Assembly (NCBI GenBank): GCA_007827375.1 | Contig: VISH01000001.1 | Location: 558,001-622,000 of the forward strand | DNA from: Alteromonadaceae bacterium 2753L.S.0a.02 | GTDB taxonomy: Bacteria > Pseudomonadota > Gammaproteobacteria > Pseudomonadales > Cellvibrionaceae | Length of the DNA: 64,000 nucleotides | Reading direction: 5' to 3' | In this document: in pieces, positions 25,761 to 37,700 of the stretch | Layout: each line of letters opens with the position of its first letter | Position numbering within the stretch: the stretch's first letter is position 1 | Notes under the pieces: model-generated | Told to the model about the DNA's origin: nothing | What the model saw: only the letters and a program-made list of their open reading frames with translations | Database searches by the model: none | Made by a program: the position numbers and the translations under genes

Positions 25761-28700
25761 TTAATTAAGATTAAGCTCAGCAGCAGACGCCGGTGCCTCC
25801 AATAGGTTTTCCGAAAATGCGTTTATCGAAAACGTTCTTCCTCCCAACAGCATTTTGAGTTTTTCTTCGTCTTCCTGCTGTCCTCGAAAAGCGATTTGTA
25901 GTAACAAGCCATTGCTGGACGGATAGGCTTCAAACAGAATTCCTTCCAAGTCTTTCAAGACTTCATCCATATTTACTTTGGAGATGATTAATTCGGTCTG
26001 TGCGTTTAAACCTTGAGTAACAAAGTTAAACACAATCTCCTGAACCAGTACCGGCGCTGCCGCAACACAGGCCTCAAAACCCTTTTGCTTTAGTGCGAGG
26101 AAGTTTACTCCCTGGTTTACCATATGTTCGACACGCTGGCTTACATCTTCCAGGCTGGTGTCTTTTTCGATAACACAGGGAATTTTGTCCAGAAACAGGC
26201 CGACCTGGTCAAAGTAAGTACGCTCACCCAATTTTCTGCCGTATTGGTTCAGGGTCATAACAAATTGGTCGACATTTAACAAATAGCTTACTACGCGTTT
26301 AAACAGTTCGAACGCGTCGTCCGTCAAACGGGTTTTGTTTTCCAGGGGCACTTCCAATTGCACATGACGTAAATCGTAGTTGCTTCGTTGTTGCAAGTGA
26401 GCGGCAACGATGCTCCGGATATGCGCAATGTCGTTGAACATTAGATTTTGATCGGCGGTTTCGAGTGCGGCTTGCGTTGCACCGTCCCAAACTTGTTGTA
26501 CATAATCGCGATAATTAACCGTCAGGGCTTTTGCGGAACCTGCTAATAAGCCACTCAAGCGCTGTTTGATAACGGTACTCGAAGCACCATCCGTCACCAG
26601 GTGATCCGCTGCCATTAAAAAGTGATGCGCGGTATCGTTAACACTCACCCAGGCGGCAGCATACGGCAATGGTGACTTGCTACTCGTTTTTAGGAGCAGG
26701 TCGACGACCTCCAGCAGATAGGTTTGCAACTCGGCTTTACTCGCAAACCCCGCGCTTAAAACCGGAATATTGATAGTCTGCTGTGTGATGTCCAATTCAT
26801 TCCAACAGGCGTTTTCCTTATCTAAGTAGGAATGGAGTAAATCCTGTTCCTGAAACAATTGCAGACTGGCTTTTTGTAACTGCTCCGGGGTATAGAAGCC
26901 ATTAATCACAATCCACTCCACGCCGTCGCGGGCGTTCCAAACCAGCCATTCTTTTTGCATGGGGCTTAAGGGCAGTTGCGATTTGGCATCGCAGGCCAAT
27001 ATGTCGCGTTCAAAGTTGAGCAGCGTCGCCGGTAATGTTTCGACGGTTTCAAAGTGGGTAGCGCGGTGGTAATCCGGGAGCGACGCTATGCCATTGCGCT
27101 CTATATCGTGTGCAGTATTGTCTAACGATTCCGTAAAGCGAATAAAATCTGGAAAATGCATGCACGTAAAATCGCTGCGCAGCAGTAGGTTACTAAACTC
27201 GTTAATTGCCATTTTATCGATCAACACCGTCGATAGAACGTCGTTTTCTATGGCGACCTGCAGTTCTTTGAACGCAATGCCCTCTGAGCGCAACCAGTCG
27301 CTGAGTTCACGATGGTCACGAACAAGCCCCTCGCAGCAATCCATAAGTACCGGGTGTTGGTAAATTTCATTAATGGTTAACTGCACATCACGCTCTTTAA
27401 GGTGGCTTAACATACTGATGGCCAGAATGGAATTTCCGCCGAGATCAAAGAAATTGTCGTTACGCCCTACCCGCGAAACGCCGAGGACAATTTGCCAAAT
27501 CTCAGCCAAGGCCGTTTCAATCGGCCCCTCTGGGGCAAGGTAGTCGTTACACCGCCAAACTTCCTCGTTGGGCATGGGTAAGCGGCGACGAACGATCTTG
27601 CCGTTCGCAGACAGGGGCATCTTGTCTAACACCATACAGGTTACCGGCACCATATATTCAGGCAGACGGGCGCGCAGGAATAAACGCAGTTCATCCCAGC
27701 GCACTGCGGCGTCCGCAATAATGTAGGCGACGAGCTGCTTGCCCAATACACCCGAATCAACAGCGTGCACAACGGCTTGAGAGATACCGCCAAATTTGAG
27801 TATGTGTTTTTCTATTTCACCCAGTTCGACGCGAAAACCGCGAATTTTAACTTGAAAATCTTTTCTTCCCAGATACTCCAGGCGACCATCATTGTGACGT
27901 CGAACCAGATCACCGGTAAGGTACAGCCGTCGATCACTTTCGTCGAAGGAATAGGGGTTGTTAATAAACGCATTTGCGGTTAAATCTGGCCGGTTTAAGT
28001 AACCCCTCCCCACGACGGCTCCGGAAACGGCCAGTTCCCCAACAGCGCCCAATGGCACCAGCTTAATATTTTCATCTACCACATAGAGTCTCGCATTCGG
28101 TACCGGCTTGCCAATAAACACCTTTTCGCAAGGTTCTCTGATTATTTCGAATGCGATAGTGTCGGAACATTCCGCCGGACCAAAACTGTTGTAGATGGGA
28201 ACGGTGGCATGCTGTTCAAACCAAAGGTGTACGAGCGACGGCGGAAAAGCTTCTCCCGTGGAGAGCACCCAGCGCAATTGTGGCAGCGGCTTTTTAAAAG
28301 GTAGCAAGGCATGTAAAACGGAAGGCACCACCACCCAGATACTCACCCGCTGCTGCGCAAGGTATTTGAGAAACTGTTCCGGCTCAATGACGTATTCATG
28401 GGGCACTATCGCGACCGATCCGCCAAAGGTTAGCGCCGCGAGGAATTGAAAAACCGAAATATCGAAACACTGCGATGCGGTTTGCGCAACAACGTCTTTT
28501 TCAGTTAAGGCCAAAGGCTCGACTTTGAAAAGCATGTTGTTAAGCATTCCAAAATGTTCAACCATGGCCCCCTTGGGTCTGCCCGTGGAACCCGAGGTAA
28601 AAATAACGTATGCGAGATCATTTAGCGTCGGGGCTTGCAAATCCTGGTCGGCTTCGTTTTCAGCTACAAGCTCATCGAATGTTGTTAATTGCGCTTCGTC

Positions 28701-31700
28701 AATATGGGGAATCAAAGACGCGCGCGCTTCACTCAGTCGGTTTCCGACTACCAATAGCGCCGGCTGCGCTTCATCAAGTATGTCGCACCAACGCTGCACA
28801 GGGTGGGTGGGGTCTATGGGTAAAAACGCCGCGCCCGCCCTGAGTACGGCGATAATCATCACCGCAAGATCGAGGTCCCGATAATCAAGCAAGGCGACGA
28901 TGGAGCCTCGAGCAATTCCCTTAGCGCGTAACTTTTTAGCAAGACTTAACGATAAGGACTCCACTTGCGCATAGCTGAGGCTTTTATCGCAGCAGGTAAA
29001 CGCTACGCTATTGGGCGAGCGTTTCGCTTGCTGCTCGAACAACTCCAGCCAGGTTTGCGATAAATTTAAGGGGTTTTTGGCTTGAGGCCTTGTTGTGCCG
29101 GTCGTGGCTTTTTCAAGCTGCGATATTTCCCGCAAACGATTCAGATGAATCAGGTTGTCGAATACCACGGCATCATCGACGCCGAAATCGATTAAGCAGG
29201 CCAGTTCATCGACACCCGACGACTTTAATTCTTCAACAATGGCTAAACAGCTTTGCGGCGTGCCTAACAGAGCGCTGGTTTTGTAATAGCGACTAAAGGC
29301 TCGTTCAATTAAAATTTCGACATCATCTGCCTGGGTTTCCGGCGATGCGTTAACGCCCAGGTGTTTTTGTAAAAACTGCGGCGAACCGATGGATTCTTTC
29401 AAATACTGTTTAAAGGGTTCCTTAACCATTGAGTAAACGTAGTTTTGATCTTCAGAAACAAAGGCATGTATCAAAACCGTCACGCAGCCGTTACCGCTAT
29501 TTCCCGCAGCACGCCATTCTTCCCGGTAAGCGGCGATTTTATCTTTGAGCTCAGCGGGGCTCTGCCCCATTAAATGCGTTAACACGTGAATACCCATTCG
29601 CCCGGCACGTTTAAACGAATGAATATTTCCGGTGGTGGTTAACCAAATGGGCAATTCGGCTTGTATCGGCAATGGACGAATAGTGACATCATCCATTTCT
29701 TCGAGGCCATTGCGCAGGCTCAGCGATTCGCCCCGCCAGAGTTTGCGCACAATCTCCACCTGCTCTAACATTTTTTCCTGACGGGAATGATAAGCTTCAG
29801 GTGCGATGGTAAAGTCTCGGGGATGAAAACCCGCGGCAACACCAATACCGACACGTCCGCCGGAAATGTTATCGATAACCGACCAATCCTCTGCGAGACG
29901 TACCGTATTGTGTAACGGCAACACACAACTGCCCGCCCGAATTTTTAAATTTTCTGTAACCGAAGCAATTGCCGCAGAGGTAATCGCCGGGTTGGGGTAC
30001 AGGCCGCCAAAGGTATCGAAATGTCGCTCTGGCGTCCAGATGGATTCGAAGTGGTTGGCATCGGCAAACTTTGCGCCTTCGAGCAGTAACTCATACTTAT
30101 CTTTCGCGCGGCTCCCCGAGTCGTTTGCAAAATAGAACAGGCTAAACTGAATATCCTTACGCTTGTCGTTATGCAGCGCCAGCTCGCCCGTAGAGTTTGA
30201 TAACAGGGCTGGCATACCGCTTTCGGGAGCTTGCAAATGATTAAAATCCAGCAGCAACTGGCGCTTTTCTGTTTCTGAATAAATGGCTAATTTGCTCGCC
30301 GGCAAGTTCGGATTACTGATAATGTTTTCCAGCAACACCGAAAAATTAACCGCCATGCGCTCGATGGTTTCACGCTCGAAAAGACTGGTGGGATATTCCC
30401 AACTGGTGGTTATTCCTTTCGGAGTTTGGGAAACGTACAGGGTTAAATCATATTTGCTGTAAGGCAATTCTCCCGGCAGAGGTGTAAATGTTCTGCGACC
30501 GCCGTTGCCGTACCAATCGTCATCCTGACCGAGATCCTGATTGAGCATAGTAAGGTGAATTTGCACAATCGGTTCATAACTTAAACTGCGTTCCGGATTC
30601 AGCTCTTCTACCAGTAATTCAAAGGGGAAGGCCTGATTTGCATAAGCGGAGGTCAGATTTTGTTTGGTTTTTGCCAGAAAATCCAAAAATAGCGGATCAC
30701 TGGAAAGATCGGAGCGCAATACCAGGGTGTTGACGAAAATGCCCATAACATTTTCCAGCTCCAAATGGGGCCGGTTGGCCACTGCGAACCCCACCACAAT
30801 ATCGCTCTCGCCGCTGTAGCGCGATAAAAATACCGCAAACGCCGCCTGAAGCGTCATAAAGAGTGTCACACCCTGCGCTTTTGAAAATTCCTCAAGTCGG
30901 CCGGAAACCTCTTTGTTAATTTGCAAGTTGACCTGATCGCCAAGGGTGTTTTGCTGTGGTGGTCTCACCTTATCCAATGGCAGACTGTGCACCTGGGGAA
31001 TACCATCGAGGGTTTTCTTCCAGTAATCCAGCATATTTTGAATGGCCTGACTCTTTAACCAGGATTCCTGCCAGATCGCATAATCGATATACTGTACGGG
31101 TAGCTCTGGGAGCGCCAGCGACTCGCCCTGTTTAAAGGCATCGTAGATCAGATTTATTTCTTGAATAAATAAGTTGGTCGTCCAGTTATCAAAAGTAATG
31201 TGATGTTGCGTAATCATCACATTGTAACCATTATCGGGCAATTTAATCAGGCTGACGCGGATCATAAGATCTTCAGCAAGATTAAATTTTTGCAGCGTAT
31301 CCTGCCCGATTAAGTGTTTAATTTTTTGTTCCCGCTCGTCATCGGAACATTCAGAGAAATCATAATGACGAAAATCGAAAGTGTAATCCTCCAACACGCG
31401 TTGAAAAGGCGCACTGCCGTCGATGCCATATACAGTTCTCAGAATCGCGTGGCGCTGAAGAATGGTTTCAAAGGTTTTTCGTAAAGTATCCAGGCAGAGG
31501 TTTGGAACGAAAAAGAAGAGTACACAATTGTAGGCGGATATTTCCTGCTCCAGATGTGACACCACCCACAAGCGTTTCTGGGAAGAGGAGAGCACGGCCA
31601 CGCCATTGTGCTTGGTCAGCTCGATGGCAGGCAGGGTGCTTCCTGCATTGGAATCTTTGAGTGATTTTATCTCGGCTTCCTGCTCTTCAATCGAAGACAT

Positions 31701-34697
31701 TTCAAACATGCGCTCTAAAGCGATTTCGACACCAAATTGATTACGGATTTCGGTGATAACCCTTATCGACAAGAGCGAATCCACACCATAAGAAAATAAA
31801 TCTTCGGTAATGCCAATGCTCTCCAAACCAAGGTGTTTGCACCAAATGGATTTGAGCGCCGTCTGAATTTCCGTACTCACCTCACCGGTAATTTCGCGGC
31901 CGGAAGACCTCTCAAGTGGTGCGGAGGGCTGTACTGAATTTTCTGTAACGGGGAAACTCCCCTCGTCGCCACGGCTGGCTTCGCCCTGATTCTCCGCATC
32001 TGCCTCCCGCTCACCAGTCATTACCGTTTGAGCATCGCAAGCCTGCTGCACATCGCTTTTTGGCTCGGGGTAATAGTATTTGTGTTCAAACGAATAAGTG
32101 GGCAATGCAAGTCGTTTTCTTTTTTCATCGCCGTAATATTTGTGCCAGTCGATCGCAAGCCCAGCACAATACAAATCGCCTAACAAGGGCGCCAGGGTTT
32201 TGCTTGGTTCGGAGCTATTGCCCACTTTTCCAAGAGAGCAAAGGGCTTTACAGCGCTTGGGCACCTTGGCATTTTGAGAAATTAATTTTGTGAGTGCATC
32301 ACCAGGGCCCAACTCCACAAAGACCCAGTTATTTTGTTCGCAGAGAAACTCTATGCCCGCACCAAACTGTACCGATTGACGTAAGTGATCGCGCCAATAT
32401 TCACCGCCCTGTAGCGCTTGCGAATCCGCCCATTGACCCGTTAAGTTCGAAACGAATGGTTTTTGTGGCGGCGCTTTGGCTATACCCGCAACGAACTGCT
32501 CAAATGATTCTAAAATTGGGTCCATAGTGCAGGAGTGGAAGGCGTGCGAGGTTCGCAACATGGAGTTTGGGATACTGTCGAAATCGAGCCGCTCTCTTAA
32601 TTTCTGAATTTCATCGGCATCACCCGATACAACCAACCGCTCATCACTGTTAACGGCCGCTATAGACAGAGACCCGAACAACAGAGGTGCAACCTCCTCA
32701 GCAGAAATAAACACACTCAGCATGCTGCCCTCACGACAGGATTGCATCAGCTCTGCGCGTTTCACAACAATGGCCAGTGCATTTGGCAAGGTAAAAACAC
32801 CCGCGAGACAGGCCGCAACATATTCTCCCAAACTGTGGCCAATCATCGCGTCGGCGCTTATTCCCCAATGAGCCAGTTGTTTCGCCAAAGCGTATTCGAC
32901 CGCGAACAACAGCGGTTGCGCGAAACGCGTTTGATGAATCAAATCGTTTGGGGCGTCGCAAAATAGCGCGCGCCTTAATTCATGGCGAATACTGGAATCA
33001 CAGGCATCCAAACATTCATCGAGACTTCTTCGATAAACTTCCTCGGTTTCGTACAGGTTTTTACCCATGTTGACATACTGCGAGCCCTGCCCCGGGAAGA
33101 CAAAACAGATTTTTCTGCGGCTTTTTTCATCCACGACATTAGCCTGCGGCTGAAGCAAAAACGCTTCCAGCTGAGCGCTAAGATCGTCTATCTTGCTGGT
33201 AACGAAGGCCTTTCGGTAAGGTAACTCACGCCTCCCCAGGTTTAAGGTAAAACACACATCGGCCAGCGTGTTGGTATCGGCCTGTTGCCAATGGCTGTTT
33301 AGGTGTTGCAATAATTTTTGCGCGTTGTTGCGCAAGGCATTTTCTGAATTAGCCGACAGGCAAATAAGCTGCTCAATTCGAGACGGTCCCGATACAAACG
33401 AACCGGTGTATTCCTCCAAAATACAATGCGCATTGGTGCCGCCGATACCAAAAGAGCTTACCGCCGCGCGCCGCGGTAAATGCGTCGGCTGCCATTTGGA
33501 ATATTCGGTATTAACGCTTATACCTGCGCTTTCAAAATTGATATTGGGGTTCGCTTTTTGAAAATGTACGCTGGGAAAAAGACATTGCTTATTGAGCGAT
33601 AATACCGTCTTAATTAGCCCTGCAACACCTGCTGCCACACCGAGATGGCCAATATTGGATTTTACCGCCCCGATTTTGCAAGCAGCGGACTCGGAGAAAT
33701 TGTACGCATCTGCAAGCGCTTCGATCTCAACCGGGTCGCCAAGTTTTGTTCCCGTGCCGTGCGCTTCGATATAAGAGACGCTATCCGATGGAATTTCTGC
33801 GCGCTCCAGCGCGGCCTTTATAACGCTAAGCTGCCCCTCGACACTTGCGGCGCTGTAACCGACCTTCGTTTGACCATCATTGTTGATGGCGGAACCTTTA
33901 ATAATTGCCAGAATGTTATCGCCATCCTCGACGGCCTCTTCCAGGAGTTTTAAAACAACAACGCCGCAGCCCTCCCCCACCATGGTACCGCTGGAATTTT
34001 CATCAAACGCGCGGCAGCTGCCATCTTTGGATAAAATCATGTCGGGATGGTAGAGATAACCACTGTTTTTTAAACTTTGAATGGACACTCCACCGGCCAT
34101 GGCTATATCGCACTCGCCAACCAATATACTTTGACAGGCGAGATGAACCGCAACCAATGAGGTGGAACATGCCGTTTCGACACGAATCGCAGGGCCGCGC
34201 AGATTTAATTTATGGGCGATACGGCTGCATAAAAAATCCGGCTCTGCCAGGGTGTAATTATTAAAGTTCTCAGCAAAAGTCTGCTTGTCGTCAACCGCAG
34301 CAACAGGCAGATCGACCTTTCCGCCCGCTCCGGCAAACAGGCCGATTAAGCCACTGTAGTTTTCATTATTGTAACCGGCATTTTCGAGCGCCTCCCAAAC
34401 GCACTCGTGAAACATACTGATTTGTGGGTCCAGGCAAGCCGCATCCCGCGCGTTATAATGGAACAGCTCGGCATCAAAATAACCCTTGCCAGCGACGCAG
34501 GCGGCTTTTTTTACATAGTTCTCGCGGCTGATTAAATTGAAGCAATTACCGGCTTCAATCAATTCGAGATCGCTGAGCTCGCGGGTACCTTCACGCCCCT
34601 GTTTTAGAAGCTCCAGAAACGCTTCAATATTGGCAGCCTCGGGGAATCTGCCCGCCATACCAATCACCGCAATTTCAAAACCATTATGTGTTGTCAT
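25761..34697 (-). CDS. Hybrid PKS/NRPS: KS-AT-ACP-C-monooxygenase-A-PCP-C(terminal)
   Basis: 2978 residues. KS, 7-430: Cys177 in TACST, His313 in EAHGTGT, His351 in KSNIGH. AT, about 515-800: Ser622 in GHSLGEY; the HAFH motif predicts malonyl-CoA. ACP: Ser974. C domain: HHITFDNW at 1165-1172, Asn in place of the usual Gly after Asp. About 1515-1860 is a luciferase-like FMN monooxygenase inserted before the A domain. A domain, about 1880-2390: YVIFTSGSTGRPKG; my pocket reading is DIFVLTSDTK, substrate unknown. PCP: Ser2423. Residues from about 2540 form a C-like domain with DHLVTDG (His2699, Asp2703). There is no KR, DH, ER or thioesterase, so the beta-keto group should remain and the last C-like domain may release the product. 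It starts 11 bp after the stop of the upstream NRPS. Confidence 0.92.
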   Translation of the reverse strand: MTTHNGFEIAVIGMAGRFPEAANIEAFLELLKQGREGTRELSDLELIEAGNCFNLISRENYVKKAACVAGKGYFDAELFHYNARDAACLDPQISMFHECVWEALENAGYNNENYSGLIGLFAGAGGKVDLPVAAVDDKQTFAENFNNYTLAEPDFLCSRIAHKLNLRGPAIRVETACSTSLVAVHLACQSILVGECDIAMAGGVSIQSLKNSGYLYHPDMILSKDGSCRAFDENSSGTMVGEGCGVVVLKLLEEAVEDGDNILAIIKGSAINNDGQTKVGYSAASVEGQLSVIKAALERAEIPSDSVSYIEAHGTGTKLGDPVEIEALADAYNFSESAACKIGAVKSNIGHLGVAAGVAGLIKTVLSLNKQCLFPSVHFQKANPNINFESAGISVNTEYSKWQPTHLPRRAAVSSFGIGGTNAHCILEEYTGSFVSGPSRIEQLICLSANSENALRNNAQKLLQHLNSHWQQADTNTLADVCFTLNLGRRELPYRKAFVTSKIDDLSAQLEAFLLQPQANVVDEKSRRKICFVFPGQGSQYVNMGKNLYETEEVYRRSLDECLDACDSSIRHELRRALFCDAPNDLIHQTRFAQPLLFAVEYALAKQLAHWGISADAMIGHSLGEYVAACLAGVFTLPNALAIVVKRAELMQSCREGSMLSVFISAEEVAPLLFGSLSIAAVNSDERLVVSGDADEIQKLRERLDFDSIPNSMLRTSHAFHSCTMDPILESFEQFVAGIAKAPPQKPFVSNLTGQWADSQALQGGEYWRDHLRQSVQFGAGIEFLCEQNNWVFVELGPGDALTKLISQNAKVPKRCKALCSLGKVGNSSEPSKTLAPLLGDLYCAGLAIDWHKYYGDEKRKRLALPTYSFEHKYYYPEPKSDVQQACDAQTVMTGEREADAENQGEASRGDEGSFPVTENSVQPSAPLERSSGREITGEVSTEIQTALKSIWCKHLGLESIGITEDLFSYGVDSLLSIRVITEIRNQFGVEIALERMFEMSSIEEQEAEIKSLKDSNAGSTLPAIELTKHNGVAVLSSSQKRLWVVSHLEQEISAYNCVLFFFVPNLCLDTLRKTFETILQRHAILRTVYGIDGSAPFQRVLEDYTFDFRHYDFSECSDDEREQKIKHLIGQDTLQKFNLAEDLMIRVSLIKLPDNGYNVMITQHHITFDNWTTNLFIQEINLIYDAFKQGESLALPELPVQYIDYAIWQESWLKSQAIQNMLDYWKKTLDGIPQVHSLPLDKVRPPQQNTLGDQVNLQINKEVSGRLEEFSKAQGVTLFMTLQAAFAVFLSRYSGESDIVVGFAVANRPHLELENVMGIFVNTLVLRSDLSSDPLFLDFLAKTKQNLTSAYANQAFPFELLVEELNPERSLSYEPIVQIHLTMLNQDLGQDDDWYGNGGRRTFTPLPGELPYSKYDLTLYVSQTPKGITTSWEYPTSLFERETIERMAVNFSVLLENIISNPNLPASKLAIYSETEKRQLLLDFNHLQAPESGMPALLSNSTGELALHNDKRKDIQFSLFYFANDSGSRAKDKYELLLEGAKFADANHFESIWTPERHFDTFGGLYPNPAITSAAIASVTENLKIRAGSCVLPLHNTVRLAEDWSVIDNISGGRVGIGVAAGFHPRDFTIAPEAYHSRQEKMLEQVEIVRKLWRGESLSLRNGLEEMDDVTIRPLPIQAELPIWLTTTGNIHSFKRAGRMGIHVLTHLMGQSPAELKDKIAAYREEWRAAGNSGNGCVTVLIHAFVSEDQNYVYSMVKEPFKQYLKESIGSPQFLQKHLGVNASPETQADDVEILIERAFSRYYKTSALLGTPQSCLAIVEELKSSGVDELACLIDFGVDDAVVFDNLIHLNRLREISQLEKATTGTTRPQAKNPLNLSQTWLELFEQQAKRSPNSVAFTCCDKSLSYAQVESLSLSLAKKLRAKGIARGSIVALLDYRDLDLAVMIIAVLRAGAAFLPIDPTHPVQRWCDILDEAQPALLVVGNRLSEARASLIPHIDEAQLTTFDELVAENEADQDLQAPTLNDLAYVIFTSGSTGRPKGAMVEHFGMLNNMLFKVEPLALTEKDVVAQTASQCFDISVFQFLAALTFGGSVAIVPHEYVIEPEQFLKYLAQQRVSIWVVVPSVLHALLPFKKPLPQLRWVLSTGEAFPPSLVHLWFEQHATVPIYNSFGPAECSDTIAFEIIREPCEKVFIGKPVPNARLYVVDENIKLVPLGAVGELAVSGAVVGRGYLNRPDLTANAFINNPYSFDESDRRLYLTGDLVRRHNDGRLEYLGRKDFQVKIRGFRVELGEIEKHILKFGGISQAVVHAVDSGVLGKQLVAYIIADAAVRWDELRLFLRARLPEYMVPVTCMVLDKMPLSANGKIVRRRLPMPNEEVWRCNDYLAPEGPIETALAEIWQIVLGVSRVGRNDNFFDLGGNSILAISMLSHLKERDVQLTINEIYQHPVLMDCCEGLVRDHRELSDWLRSEGIAFKELQVAIENDVLSTVLIDKMAINEFSNLLLRSDFTCMHFPDFIRFTESLDNTAHDIERNGIASLPDYHRATHFETVETLPATLLNFERDILACDAKSQLPLSPMQKEWLVWNARDGVEWIVINGFYTPEQLQKASLQLFQEQDLLHSYLDKENACWNELDITQQTINIPVLSAGFASKAELQTYLLEVVDLLLKTSSKSPLPYAAAWVSVNDTAHHFLMAADHLVTDGASSTVIKQRLSGLLAGSAKALTVNYRDYVQQVWDGATQAALETADQNLMFNDIAHIRSIVAAHLQQRSNYDLRHVQLEVPLENKTRLTDDAFELFKRVVSYLLNVDQFVMTLNQYGRKLGERTYFDQVGLFLDKIPCVIEKDTSLEDVSQRVEHMVNQGVNFLALKQKGFEACVAAAPVLVQEIVFNFVTQGLNAQTELIISKVNMDEVLKDLEGILFEAYPSSNGLLLQIAFRGQQEDEEKLKMLLGGRTFSINAFSENLLEAPASAAELNLN

Positions 34698-34708
34698 GCT
34701 TCAAATCC

Positions 34709-37700
34709 TTATTCATCTCGCGTTTTTTTGCGTTTTAGTTTTTCCATTCTGGTTTTTCCTCGTTGAATAGCCTCGCTACGGCTTGCAGCGCTTTCGTTGG
34801 AGGATTCCAGGTAACGACACAGCAGATCAATGGATGGGTAGCGAAATATTTTCGCAGGGGTGATTTCAATACCCGTGTTGACGGATATTTTTTTTACCAG
34901 TGCCATAACTCTGAGCGAATCACCACCCGCTTCAAAAAAATTATCATGCACCCCGAGTCGCTCAGCATTTAAACCCAGTACCTCCGCCCAGAGTTTTACC
35001 AGTTTTTGTTCAATGTCATTCCTGGCGGAAACATAAGTTTCCTTAAGAACAGAGTCGTCATTGGCTTTGGGTAGGTTTTCGAGATCAACTTTGCCGTTTT
35101 CTGTTTTAGGCAGATCTTTGAGAAACAGGTAGTGTGCAGGAAGCATGTACTCAGGTAATCGATTTCTGCCAAAATCCCTGAACTCGCGTATTAGCGCCTG
35201 ACGCGGCTCTGTTTTAGCGGCGTTATTACGGTCGAAATACGGTGATGAGAACTCCTTGTTAATCGCCAGGTAAAGCGCTAGCTGCTTTTCCTGAGTGCTT
35301 CCTTCAATTGCCACGACTTTTGCCGCATCAACCTTGGGGTGTGTTGTATAAACGGCTTCTATTTCGCCCAATTCAATACGATAACCCCGAATTTTTACCT
35401 GATGATCGTCTCGCCCAATAATTTCAATATTGCCGTCTGCATAGCGCTTGCCCAGATCTCCGGTTTTATACATGCGCCCGCGGCCGCTAAAATAATTTTC
35501 TGTAAATTTTTCAGCGTTTAATTCCTCCAAATTGACATAAGCGCGAGCCACGCCTGCGCCCCCAATCCAGATTTCGCCCACCACTTCATCAGCACACAGC
35601 TGACCGAATTGATCAACGACATAGAGCTCTGTGTTGCTGACCGGTGTGCCAATATAAATACGATCCGTTTGAGCGTTTTCCGGCACCCTCCAATAACTGG
35701 AAAGCACGGTGGTTTCTGTCGGGCCGTAGGCATTAATGTAGCGGCAAGCGGTTTTCCAGGTATCAATTAAACGGCGTGAAGGCGCCGAACCGGCAGTAAT
35801 GATTATGCTGTTTTTATCGACACACTCTGGAAGCATCTCATTGAGATAATCCGGCGGGAAGGCTGCAAAGGTGATTTTATTGTCTTTGAGGTAATGACTG
35901 ACGGCAATTGGGTCTTTAATAAACGCGTCATCGAGTAAATGAAGTTCTGCTCCCGACCACAAGCAGGAAAATATCTCACCAACAGACGCATCAAAAGTGA
36001 GCGGAGCAAATTGTGTTACCTTCGCCCCTTCTTCAAGCCACCCTTCTTGGGCGATCCAAGCGCAAAAATTTGCGATATTTTGATGCGTGATCACGACGCC
36101 CTTTGGCTTACCTGTCGTACCCGAGGTATAGATGATATAGGCGGGAATTTCGGCGGACTTAACGGGAAGCTCGAGCGCTTGCTGTTCGTGAGCTAAATCG
36201 ACGCAGTTAATATCAAGCACGGAGGCACCGAGGCCACTCAATGCATCAATATGGCTTTCATCCGTAATAATCCACTGAATACCGGCATCCGATACAATGT
36301 ACTCACAACGATCTTTCGGAAAACCAAAGCCCAACGGCACGTAAGCGCAATCCAATGCGTACAGACTAAGAACAGTCGCGACAAACTCCGGAGATTTCGG
36401 CAGCGCAAGCGCGACATACTCCCCGGGTTTAATCCCCGCAGCAAGCCACGCATTTCTTAAACATAAGCTACGTTGCCATAACTCGCCGTAAGACCAACGA
36501 AGACCATTGTGAACCAGGGCACCTGCAGAACTCTGGTTTGCCACAAGCTCGGAGAATCTATCCCAAATATTTAATCTGCCGGGAAGGCTCAGTCGATGAT
36601 CGTTCCATTCATGGATACGCTCTATCTGCGACGCTGTAAGGGCAACTATTTTTGAAATAGGCGTATCGATTTTATCGCTGAATTCTGAGAGAACCTGACA
36701 ATAGCCGTCTAATAAAGTGCTCGCATGGTCGCTGCTGTAACTCATCGAGTTGTAAACCAAATCAATCTTTAACTCTTCGCCCGGGTGTACCACCAGGTTA
36801 AGCCCAAAATTGTTGTACCCTTGCGTGGTGATACCTTTTACATCCAGGCTGGATTCCCCGGCATTTTTATCCAGGGGAAGATTTTCTGTGGTAACGAAGG
36901 AGTCAAACAGCCTGGTACCCGCGGGTATCTCGCTTAAATTCTGAATATCATCGAACGGTAAATATTCAAAATCCATCGCACACTCAAGCTGTTGTTGAAT
37001 GCTTGCCAGGTGCTCTCTTACGGTGTTTTGTTTCGACAATTGAATTCGCATGGGCAGTGCGTTCAAACACATGCCAACCAGGTTCAGAATGCCGTCAATT
37101 TCTGCGGCACTGGCCCTGCCACTGACCGCATAGCCGAATAACACCTCGTTTTCCCGGCTGAATTTACTCAGCACGATGGCCCAGGCTAATTGCACAATCG
37201 AATTTGGCGTCACACCCTCGGAAACCGCCAAGTAATAGAGCTGGCCGGTGATATTTTCAGAGAGCTTCTGCGAAATAACGCATTGCTTATACTCACGATC
37301 CACATTAGGTTTGGCGAAGGAAATTTGCGTCGCGGCATAAAACCCGTTTAGATATTCTTTCCAAAATGTTTGGGCGGCGCCATAATCCTGTGCCTGTAAC
37401 CATTCGACGTAACGTTTAAAGGGTACTGCCCTTAATTGTGGAGGAGCCTTTGAGCGAAGCAGACTGGTATATATTTCAGAAAGCTCGCCGATTAATACTG
37501 TAAGCGACCAGCCATCGAGGAGCGCATGGTGATAGGTCAAAACCAGAACATGGGAATTTTCTGATTGCCTTATGAGTAAACATTTCAATAAAGGTTGTGA
37601 ATGTTCAAAAGGAGACGTTCGTTCTTTTTCTGAAAGTGTTTCTATCACATCGTCATTGTTCTCAATATCTTCAGGCGAGCCAGCATCAAGCGCGATTTGT